Part shown: positions 33,823-43,049 of the stretch, piece after piece
Layout: every line of letters begins with the position of its first letter
How positions within the stretch are numbered: position 1 is the stretch's first letter
Source: Palaemon carinicauda
Taxonomy: Eukaryota > Arthropoda > Malacostraca > Decapoda > Palaemonidae
DNA: 64,000 bases
Assembly (NCBI RefSeq): GCF_036898095.1
Contig: NC_090757.1
Location: forward strand, 62,919,589-62,983,588
Direction of reading: 5' to 3'
The notes under the pieces: model-generated
Told to the model about the DNA's origin: nothing
The model's input: only the letters and a program-made list of their open reading frames with translations
The model's database searches: none
Position numbers and translations under genes: made by a program

Positions 33823-35294
33823 TCTATAATAAATAGAACTATCTTCTTTAGGTAAGATCTTTTCAAACTTGAGTAAACTTTAAGAACATTAGGAGAAGGC
33901 GGAAAAAATTTAGATTAACTCTAAGCTCATATGGGTTCCATATACAAAAACATATAAAAGATTATACTATGTGGATGGATCTGTATACAGCTTTTAATAG
34001 GGCTGCGGGCCAAAGAGCAATGAGCATCTGTTGACTTGAAAACAGGTAAAGTTCAAATTTCTCCTAAACTCATTCAAGGAATTATTTGCATCTTCTCTGT
34101 AGGATTCTTTATCCTGAACTTGTTGTTCTGTAATTAATAATTTTCAATACTATTCTGCAATATGTTACCAAGAGGAGACTAAATTGGTGGCATCTTAATG
34201 TCTTCGAATAGATGTGCAGAAGTCAAAGTTAAATGCTAAGTGCAAAAATGTTCCAGGACTGAAGTACTTTATATGGTCAGTTTCAGTGATGTAACCTTGG
34301 GTGAGTGAGAAACCATTTCATTTTCACATGCTGACACTTACTTACTGGAAGAATTAACAAATTCTTCACAAGCAGAGAATTGTTACAAGAGTACAGTGAG
34401 GAGGTAAACGCTTTCAATCAGAAAGAATATCACCCCATCATGGGCTATTTTCTACCCACATCAAGTCAGGATCATTATCTTCACTATGTCCAACTCTGAG
34501 TAAATAATCATATTCATTGTCCCTGTTCCCCATTTTTTCCACAGGCAAAAATGACCACTGTTATAAATCTGGTAATAGGTAACAAAAATATCAGTACAAA
34601 AGTTTACCAAAGGCACACTAATTAGCAGAACAATTGAATTTTCAACTTCCGATCATGTTCTGGGCAGATTTTCAACAAATCATTAACTAGTGCTTTCAGG
34701 TCAACCAGAATCAAGATGTCTGAAATACAACAGGATCAGAATGAAGATGTTCCAATTGTTACACCTATACTTGACTAAGTCTCAACCTGGTGTTTAGTTC
34801 TGAACTGTCTTCTCTCAATCAAAAAATTCCGAAACTAACTGGGAAGAGCCTTTTAAAGTGATGACGTTTTTGGATTCTATCTTTGTACCCGCCATGATTA
34901 CACCGCGCGACACTTTCGAATTCCTCTACAGTGCCCTGTCGTTGGCAGGATACTCATCTTTTTTTCTAATTCAAGCTCTGATACCTTACATGACAACTGG
35001 ATTAAAATTGAAAGGGCATCAAAAGCAGAGAGAAGTTCTAATCACTTTCAACACCTATCTTTAATAGGTTCCACAAAATTCTTGAATTCAGATAATTTTT
35101 CCAAGTGAACGTTTTTCTCTTTTTTGTGACAATCTTCATCTTTTAAGAAATTTCTAGCATATGATCCCCACTGCAGGGCACCGTCACTCCGCAATAAAAA
35201 AAAAAACTTAGTGATGAACTGAAGATACACAAAATACAGTACAAAAAATATTTGAAATAATGCATTGTACAAATACAACCTAACAATAAAAATT
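33823..35294 (-). other. Host-like segment between DIRS pieces
   Basis: Non-repetitive by eye, containing the MAD2-like exon (34815-34895) and two possible minus-strand coding bits. One is 34622-34719 (acceptor TGTATTTCAG, then LVDLKALVNDLL, ending in a stop). The other is about 35050-35200 (YARNFLKDEDCHKKEKN, ending in a stop). Neither is identified. 33840-34600 shows nothing recognisable. Confidence 0.45.
34815..34895 (-). pseudogene. MAD2-like first exon without a usable donor
   Basis: 26 codons from an ATG at 34895 contain ESKNVITLKGSSQLVSEFF. The MAD2 spindle-checkpoint proteins start with a tail followed by ITLRGSAEIVAEFF (human) or a close variant, so the match covers about 14 conserved positions at the right distance from the Met. 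The match ends after GAATTTTTTG, where I recall the human exon 1 also ending (phase 1). Here ATTGAG follows instead of a GT donor and gives an immediate stop. No later MAD2 exon (NSILYQRG block) was found nearby. It could be a broken gene copy, a captured fragment or an unusual donor. Confidence 0.55.
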
Positions 35295-36269
35295 ATGAGA
35301 AATAAATCTAGAAATAATTTGTATTTTTACGTTGCATTTTTCCACAGCGCGAGGGTAGCATACCTGGCCCAAAGGCATGTGTTATCACCCTGACCAAGGA
35401 TCCAAAGCATGGTTGCTTGCTGATAGAGGCACTGTCCAAAGGTTCCCTTGAAGGGAAAGAAGCCGAAGGGTCTCTCCAAGGAGTCTTCACCTCCAAGGAG
35501 GAAGACTTTAGAAGCGTCGATTGAAAGAATGTCAAATCCTTCCTAAGGTCTGACAGCTTTGGGATTTTAAATACCTGTGGCTTGCCCTTTCCCTCCTTCC
35601 TCGGCAGTCGCACTGTTATACGTTTGTGAGGAGGGGAATTAGACGATGTTGAACGATGGTGAGGAATCTTCCCTTTCCTCGGTGAGAGAACCAAAGTTCT
35701 CGGTGCAGATGACCTGGAAAGGCTCTTACTTTTATGTTCCTACTGCTGGGAGGTAGATGATGTTGGTGATCAGCGCATGACTGATGGTGACTACTCACCT
35801 TAGTCTGCAACCCATGGGAGAGCCGTTGGGCAACCGATGGTTGCTGACGCGTTGGTTTGGTAAACGCTGGTGTGTTGGCAAGCGCTGAAGCATCGGCAAG
35901 CACTGACTTGTTACCTGACGCTGATGCACTGCTAATGGGCGTTGGTGCAATCGCGAGCGTAGACGCTATGGCGAGCATGGACGCGTTGGAGATCGATGAG
36001 ATGGCGCTAGGTCAACTGTCACCACACGACGAGAGGGTTTATGATTAACCGACGATCGGTGAGCTGGCGATCAACTAGCTGTTGGTGAGCAGCGAGGTGA
36101 AAGCTGCCTCAGCGAATGGCGGGGTTGACGCATTGGTGACGTTAGGAAAGTCGTAAAATGACACTACGGGGAAAAATGATTGAATGATCAGGGAGTCAGC
36201 GAACAGCAATCCCTGGATCGTCGAGAGGGAGAAGAACTAACAGGAAAAGGAGGGTGAGCAGTCAATTGA

Positions 36270-36480
36270 CAAGCTGGGAATCGGCGAGCAGTCGGTTGGT
36301 GAGCAGCAGGTGGATGACCAGGAGCCTGACGAGCAGGAAATTGCTGAGCAGGAGCCTGACGAGCAGGCAATCGCTGAGCAGGAGCCTGATGAGCACTCAA
36401 TCGCTGAGCAGGAGCATGATGAGCAGGCAACTGCTGAGCAGGAGATCGGCGAGCAAGCGATTGATGAGCAGTTAGTCGGC
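36270..36480. repeat. In-frame 30/36-bp minisatellite in a DIRS gag ORF
   Basis: Repeats of GAGCAGGAGCCTGACGAGCA with variant spacers such as GCAATCGCT, about six imperfect units, all multiples of three. They are open on the minus strand as SCSSGSCSAIA-type phrases. Confidence 0.75.
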
Positions 36481-37251
36481 GAGAGGCCGAACGCTGAGCT
36501 GGTGAAGGGATGTGGCCTTTGGAAGGGCAAACATCCCCAGAAGAGGATTGCGTTCACTGACAAGCGGACGAGTCTGTTGAACCAGGCGAAGTTCGGGAAC
36601 CAGTAGAGGCAGGACGAGAAGGCACCTCTAAGGAGATGAGCTGCGGTGATGAAGCTGAAGTACTGAAGTCACCTTTTCGCCGAATGCGAAGGAGAACCTC
36701 TAAGGCGAGCGGGATTACAAGCATGGCGGGGTTTATGACCACGTTGACGATGCACCTTAGGGGTAGGAGGATCAGCAGCAGGCCTCTGAAGAGGAGTCTC
36801 TATGAGTGGCCTCTCTAACAAACGAGAGAGGGGAACACTCACAGGACCTTTGCCTTAGACTTTGCTCCACCCCTGAAGGATGTTCAGCAAGAGGGGGAGC
36901 GCAGTCGTCGGCAGCGGCGGAAGAAGCAGAAGAAGCAGGAACAGAGTCTGCTGGCAGGGCAGCAGACGAGTCTTCTGACACAATGACTCCAACCAGGGTC
37001 AACGGGTCAACATTCAACGCTGCAGCTCAGCGCCCCTATGAAGCAACTGAAGCAGAGCCCCCTTGGAGTGAGGGCCGGCCAAACCCAGGGATGGCCAAAC
37101 CTGTAAAAAGTCAGAGATAGATATGGAATCCCTAGGGGGTAGAGCCGGCACTGCTTTGCTATGGGAAGCAACACTGTCTCTCGAGGACCGAGGTTGTCTC
37201 GGAGTTAAATGGCCTATGCTACAAACTTGACGGTTCCCCAGAGGAAACCGT

Positions 37252-37665
37252 TCAAGCAGGAGCTTTGGAGGAAGGTCGGGAAGCAGAAGAAGAAGCCTTG
37301 GGTTTCTTTTCCTTCAAAGTGACCTTTGAAGGAGAAGAATCCCGCTTGGCCTTCTTCTTTTGTCGACACCCAAACTTTTCCCTCTGGGAGGAAAAACACT
37401 CCCGGAATTTAACACACTTGTTACTTTTGTCACATCGTTGCTCCCTGCAGGCCAGGCAAAGACGGTGAGGTTCGATGTTCTCCTCAAGACATAAAAGTAC
37501 CGCAGATGCAGCCAATGGGACCAGGGCAGGTACGCATGACCAGCAGGAAGGCTCAGACACACACACATTGAAAGAAAAAGACAAAAAGCAAAGATTAATG
37601 GCAGTCCAAAATATCAGTGAGGAGGAAGAGCAGCAACATCCGTTCTCCATTCGAGCCAAAAGCAA
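37252..37665 (-). CDS. DIRS gag-like ORF with Cys-rich motif
   Basis: 137-codon open frame. A hydrophobic N-terminal stretch encoded by terminal-repeat-proximal sequence is followed by HRLCLACREQRCDKSNKC and FRECFSSQREKFG, then a Lys/Ser-rich tail (KKKAKRDSSPSK). The spacing C-x2-CR-x3-C-x5-C recurs in the gag fragments at 17.7 kb and 44.87 kb. A nucleic-acid-binding gag role is inferred. The first Met may not be the real start. Confidence 0.45.
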   Translation of the reverse strand: MLLARMENGCCCSSSSLIFWTAINLCFLSFSFNVCVSEPSCWSCVPALVPLAASAVLLCLEENIEPHRLCLACREQRCDKSNKCVKFRECFSSQREKFGCRQKKKAKRDSSPSKVTLKEKKPKASSSASRPSSKAPA

Positions 37666-37674
37666 AGTGAAGCA

Positions 37675-37850
37675 CAGTCACGGGTGTGTGAGTGAGAGGG
37701 GTAGCTAGCTACCACCCCTAACCCCCACTAACTAGCAGGATGGATAGTTAATAATCGCAAAATTCTAATGGCTTGGACTTTCAGCTTCGCCGAAAGTAAT
37801 ACCCATATAAATAGTGTTGTTTTGTATTCCAGTTATGGAACAATTGTTCC
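37675..37850. repeat. DIRS gag-side terminal repeat
   Basis: Contains GTGAGAGGGGTAGCTAGCTA, then TAGCAGG and AGCTTCGCCGAAAGTAATAC, then TATAAATAG. Its complement matches 32330-32480. Same class as ends at about 5.75, 18.05, 31.4, 62.85 and 63.9 kb, all in the same orientation. Confidence 0.7.
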
Positions 37851-37932
37851 TTTGTACTAATTATTTGAGAATGCATATACAGTAGATACTTTTAACAAAT
37901 ATCACTAATTACATATTAAGATTTAAGCTTAC

Positions 37933-38053
37933 CATGACTCAATTTATCCCTCCAGTTTGTCGTATTCAGGTCATGGTACAAACCTTCCAAGTCTTGGACA
38001 TCTGAAAAATCTGCACCTTTGAAGTAAACCTTCGTGGTCACTTGTAGACGTTC
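37933..38053 (-). CDS. AVL9: AVL9-like protein, internal exon
   Basis: This minus-strand exon of 121 bp has acceptor TATTACAG (38054-38061) and donor GTAAGC (37932-37927). It is open from the first base as 40 codons plus one base: ERLQVTT, KVYFKGADFSDVQDLEGLY, HDLNTTNWRDKL. This fits the AVL9 segment just before the conserved LFKL block (family pattern LQ..T.AYF...DFS....L..LY.H.N). Its phase-1 donor pairs with the exon at 24380-24569, which starts with two bases. The intron between them is 13,363 bp. Upstream exons were not found. Identity rests on recalled motifs and on the phase fit. Confidence 0.75.
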
Positions 38054-38344
38054 CTGTAATAGTCACTTGTGTTAGGGGCTCTGAGTTATAATTGCAATGA
38101 TTCAGAAAGCTTAAATAGTCAAATCTTTTCAAACGAAATGTGACTATTTAATTCCTGAAGGATGTTGGAAAATATAATACACATTGTAGCAGACTAGCAT
38201 TTTAGGTTAAGAAAAACAATTACACTATTTTCTTAAAAAAAATGTATGGATACAAGTTTACAGAAAAATGATACTCTGTTCATAAGTGAATTACTTTATT
38301 TGCTTCTTGCATGAATACCTTTAAATTTATACTGTACATCATTC

Positions 38345-38700
38345 CTTAACCCACTGAGCACCAATCTATCACTTCTCAATCCTCCAAGTGCCAATAACAA
38401 GCCTTACCCCACTGAGCACCAATAAAAACTAACTCAATGAGCATTGATAGATCACTCCTTAACCTACTGAGGAACATTAGAAAACTCCTTAATTCAATGA
38501 GTGACAACAGATCACTCCTTACCACACAAAACACTATTACATCCATTCTTAACCCCCAAACATTGATAGTTTAATCCTAAAATCCCTCCAGTGGCAATAG
38601 ATCTCTACTTAACCCACTAGCCAATATAGCAGGCCTTAACACACTGAGAGCCAATAGATCACTACTTAATACACTGAGCAATGATACATGACTTCTTAAT
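38345..38700. repeat. Degenerate minisatellite, unit about 30-35 bp
   Basis: About ten diverged units based on AACCCACTGAGCACCAATAG followed by ATCACTCCTT. No coding capacity. Divergence indicates an old array at the edge of a DIRS insertion. Confidence 0.8.
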
Positions 38701-39035
38701 ATGAAAAATTCGGAGATCATTTGTATTTTCCTCTAACTAATACAAACCTGGAGTTATTTATGTGGATATACTTTTGGCAGAGGTGGAAGGTAGCCATTAG
38801 ACTAAAAGTGCAAGGTGGCAACCCTACCTAACCACTGTAGTGGGTAGGTAGGAAGTGGCTGGGGGGTACCCAGCCACCTATATCTACTCACACATTGGTG
38901 AACTGTCACTTTTTGATTGCAGGCAAGACTTATCAGAGGACAGGTGATGGCAGGACAATTTATATAAACAACTCCAGGTATGTATTAGTTAGGGAAAAAT
39001 ACAAATTATCTCCAAATTTATCATTTGTTCCCATA
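38700..39035. repeat. Inverted-repeat module at the DIRS recombinase end
   Basis: The arm at 38705-38765 (ATTTGTATTTTCCTCTAAC, TACAAACCTGGAGTTATTTA) is mirrored at 38965-39030 (CAACTCCAGGTATGTATTAG, GGGAAAAATACAAATTATC). The arms are about 55 bp, separated by about 200 bp. Confidence 0.75.
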
Positions 39036-39588
39036 CTAACAAACCTTGCATTATTTATGTGGATGACACTCACCCTTAGATGGGTGGTAAATCCGACTAC
39101 TTGCTTAGTCATTGACCCGGGTTTACCTAGTACAGTATTAGGCTGTAATCAAGGTAAACCTAGCCACTTTGCTTATCAATGCAAAGTGAGAATGATAGCA
39201 GCCTGAACAATAGAAGTATTTGTGAGAGATAGCATATGAACATCTAGGTAAGAATGTTCCGAGTTTTTAAATAGGAACCTTACACAGATAAATAGACGTT
39301 TCGCAATGCATACCTCACGGGAAGCATGGGGGACGTGTACAAGTATATAAATTTTAAAACTATACTAGGTTACACAAGGGAAATGGTTATTACCTGCAGA
39401 GGTTAAAGCCGGCTTGCAGAGGGACCCATGGCACTGTACCCCCAAGGGAGGGGAAGATGAAGAAAGGAAAAGGCCAGGCATATTTTCGTTCATCCCAGAC
39501 TTGACCTTGGTAATCAATGCCCTCAATCATCTGCTACTTATCCAATAAGGAGCCCGAGGTATTATTTAAACCACCTATTATGCAGCTA

Positions 39589-40643
39589 TCACAACCCGAT
39601 AGTAAATGTATCGAGTCTCCTGTGGGTCACGTCTTGTAGATAGTGAGCAGTGAAGTTGGTCTGATGCTTCCATACGCCCCCTTGTAATAACTCCAACACT
39701 GAGTAATTGCACTTGAATGCCAGGGACTTACTGATGCCCCTGACATCGTGCGCTCTAGGTTTTTGAGCTAGAGGAGGGTCAGGATTCAGAGCATTGTGTC
39801 GAACTCTGCTAATCCAGGCTGAAATAGTGTTTTTGTAATCCACCTCTTAATCCAACCTAAACTAACAGATAATGTTAGTCAGGGCCAAGTTGCGTTTAAG
39901 ATAATATCTCAAACTCCTCACTGGGCATAGTAACAATTGATCTGGGTCATTGGTTACAGAATAAATACTTAATCTGAAAGGGCCTGAATCTAGGGTCCAG
40001 TACCCCAGGATTTTGAGTCTTTGCAATGAACTCAGGGACGAAGCCGAGTGTCACCTCCCCCCATCCCCTTGGATGGGTGGTGTCGTATGACAGCCCATGA
40101 GGTTCACTAACTCTCTTTGCTGAAGCTAAAGCAAGTAAGAACGCTGTCTTCAAAGTGAGATTACGATCTGTTGGATGGCGTAATGGTTCGTAGCGAGGTC
40201 CTTTTAAAGATCTCAAAATGCGAACCACATTCCAAGGAGGAAGTCTTATCTATGACTGGGGGCAAGTGATCTCAAAACTCTGTATGAGTAAGGAAAGCTC
40301 CAGCGAAGAGGAAAGGTCTACTCCTTTCAGTCTGAAGGCGAGGCTTAAGGCTGAGCAAAAGCCTTTCACCGCCGAGACCAAAAGGAGTTTTTCCTCCCGA
40401 AGGTATACAAGAAACTCAGCTATTACTAGAATAGTGGCATTGAGTGGAGAGATATTCCTTCCACGACACCAACCACAAAAGACTGTCCACTTTGTCTGAT
40501 ATACAAAGGCAGAGGACTTTTGCAAGTAACCAGACATTCTTCTTGCAACTTGTGGCAAAATGCCTTATTGAGAGAGAAGATGCCGGATAGTCTCCAGGCG
40601 TGAAGTCGTAGAGACAAGATGGTCTTGTGAAAGATGTTTGCAT
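39589..40643 (-). pseudogene. DIRS tyrosine recombinase, nearly complete but frameshifted
   Basis: N-terminal part 40558-40250 (YQTKWTVFCGWCRGRNISPL, AEFLVYLREEK), core 40228-39947 (LTLKTAFLLALASAKRVS), C-terminal 39843-39589 with QKPRAHDVRG (H-x-x-R box) and NFTAHYLQDVTHR (catalytic Tyr). Active-site residues remain recognisable, but the pieces are in separate frames. Confidence 0.85.
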
Positions 40644-40825
40644 GTGATTGTTTAAGTAGATCTGGTTATGGAGGTAGTTCTCTCGGGAGATCTACTAGAA
40701 GTTGCAGAAGATCAGGAAACCATTCTGCATGATGCCATAGTTGAGCTATGAAGCTCATCATTAAGTTTTTGGATGCACTGATCCTATTGAGCAATTTTCT
40801 CATCAGACAGAATGGGGGAGTAGGC

Positions 40826-41475
40826 AGTAGGTTGGCCAGGGCACCAGCCACCCGTTGAGATACTAACGCTAGAGAGTTATGGGGTCTCTGACTGGCCAAA
40901 CAGTACTACATTGGATCTTTCTCTCTGGTTACGGTTCATTTTCCCTCTGCCTACATATACACCGAATAGTCTGGCCTATCCTTTACATATTCTCCTCTGT
41001 CCTCATACACCTGATAATACCGAGATTACCAAACAATTCTTCTCTCAAGGGGTTAACTACTGCACTGTAATTGTTCAGTGGCCACATTCTCTTTGGTAAG
41101 GGTAGGAGAGACTCTTTAGCTATGGTAAGCAGCACTTCTAGGAGAAAGACACTCCAAAATCAAACCATTGTTCTGTAGTCTTGGGTAGTGTCATAGCCTC
41201 TGTACCATGGCCTTCCACTGTCTTGGGTTAGAGTTCTCTTGCTTGAAGGTACACTCAAGCACACTATTGTATTTAATTTCTCAACCTCCTGTTTTGTTAA
41301 AGTTTTTATAGTTTATATAGAAAATATTTATTTAATGATATTGTTCTTAAAGTTTTATATTTTTCCTTGTTTCCTTTCCTCACAGAGCTATTTTCCCTGT
41401 TAGAGCCCCTGGGCTTATATCACTGTGCTTTTCCCAATAGGGTTGTAGCTTAGCAAATAATAATAATAATAATAA
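40826..41475 (+). mobile_element. LINE-tailed non-autonomous retroelement, copy C
   Basis: Full-length copy, about 650 bp, head GTAGGTTGGCCAGGGCACCAG and tail CCTTTCCTCACAGAGC, then GGGTTGTAGCTTAGC and (TAA)n. It is inserted inside the DIRS RNase H region, opposite to the element's coding strand. Confidence 0.8.
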
Positions 41476-41479
41476 TGTC

Positions 41480-42250
41480 AATAGTGTCCCACCATTGTTT
41501 GAATGCATCTTGCTATAGAGCCTGAAGGTCAAGGACCAGAGAACAGTACAGCGGGGGGCCTGAAGTTCAGGGACGTTGCAAACAGGTCCACTGTCGGGGG
41601 AACCCCACAAAGTCAGGACTTTGTTGGCTATCAGAGGATCCAAAGACCATTCAGAGCCCACTATCTGAGTCACTCTGCTCAGATTGTCTGCTAGCACATT
41701 CTTCTTGCCCGGAATGCAGCGAGCTCATAGGGACACCGAATGTTCTTCTGACTATCGTAGAATCTCTACTACAAGATGGCATAAGGGCTGCGAAAAAGTA
41801 CCGCCTTGTTTGTTTATGTAAGCCACCACTGTGGTGTTGTCGTTCATCAACACCACAGAGTGGCCCGCCAGCAACTGATGGAATTGACGGAGAGCTAGAA
41901 AGGTTACTCTCATTTCCAAGAGGTTTATGTGCTGGTACCTTTTGGACTTGGACTATAGGCCTGAGACTGTGTGCTGCAGCAAGTGGGACCCCCATTCTTC
42001 TTTTGATGAGTGTGTGGAGCAACAAGTCCGGAGGAGGGACAAGAAAATCTTGCCCTTTGCAAAGGTTTTGTCTACTACCCACCATGGTAGGTCCAACACT
42101 TGGTCCTGGGTAATAGGAACTAGAATGTCTGGGGAGTGGGAGTGTTGGTTCCACACAGACTTCAGCTGCCATTGCAGGGATCTGATCCTGAGGCAGCTGT
42201 TTGGAACTAAACGGAGTAGGGAAGTTAGGTGACCAAGGAGACATAACCAT
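41480..42250 (-). pseudogene. DIRS RNase H region, broken
   Basis: Minus-strand remnants include a GVDERQHHSGGLHK-like frame equivalent to the D-N-T block and NVLADNLSRVTQ (last RNase H block), followed by the DIRS connector. Frame changes are frequent. Confidence 0.6.
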
Positions 42251-42313
42251 TATCAGGCTGGTAAGTCTTCCTGTATGAGGAAGGGTCTCGACATATCTCT
42301 AAGCTTGAGTACT

Positions 42314-43047
42314 CTACCGTCTAATGGAAAAAACTTTCTGTTTGTTGGTGTCTATGATAATACTGAGATAAACCAGTCTATGGGATGGAAGCAGCGATGA
42401 CTTCGCAAGATTTATCATGATTCCCAGATCTTGACAAAACTCTAGAAGCTGTCTCGGTGATGAAGGTTCATCTATGAGACTGCTAGAATCAGCCAATTGT
42501 CCAGGTACCTTAAGAGACACATGCCGTTCTTGTGAGCCCAAGATGCCACTAGGCCAAACACCCTGGTAAAGATCTAAGGTGATGTTGCAAAATCAAAACA
42601 GAGAACTTTGAACTAGTATCACTTGTCTTTGTTTATAAATCTAAGATACTTCCTTGAAGACAGATGGATTAGGATCTTGAAGTATGTGTCCTGGAGATCC
42701 AATGTGCACATGAAGTCCCTTGTTCTTACCGCTAGGATGACCGTGTCTGCCGTCTCCATCCTAAAAGGAGTTTGTTCGACAAACTTGTTCAGTGGCGACA
42801 GATCTATGACTGATCTGCAGCCCTCAGATACCTTTTTCACAAGAAAGAATAGACTGTAGCAATTGGCCACATTACCCCAGTCATTGATGGCAGGTCGGGA
42901 AACACCGAGATTTGATGGAGCTACCGTGGAGCGTAACTCCAGGTCGTGCGACCCATAGGAATCCACGTGACGAGGACCCTGAGGTACATCGTCACCAAAC
43001 CCTGTAAGAGGATGGACACCCACAGGATGAGGGCTACGAGAATTCAA
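42314..43047 (-). pseudogene. DIRS reverse transcriptase, broken
   Basis: 43047-42619 encodes FLVKKVSEGCRSVIDLSPLN, TPFRMETADTV and MCTLDLQDTYFKI (RT fingers/palm with the first catalytic Asp). Downstream, about 42520-42480, is RYLDNWLI where the family has YLDDW, so the second catalytic Asp is lost. 42541-42314 continues in another frame. Confidence 0.8.
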
Positions 43048-43049
43048 AG

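Larger units (their letters stand above)
35295..37850 (-). mobile_element. DIRS1-like gag segment with terminal repeat
   Basis: Minus-strand gag-like region. The 37665-37252 frame has a Cys-rich motif (LCLACREQRCDKSNKC), then basic and serine-rich sequence. 36563-36188 is a repeat-rich CS/CA-SGS segment, and 35978-35308 a serine-rich end. The gag-side terminal repeat lies at 37675-37850 and is inverted relative to 32330-32480. The element ends only about 80 bp from the AVL9-like exon. At 35295-35330 the inner border resembles a terminal-repeat arm, so this may be a separate non-autonomous copy. Confidence 0.6.
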
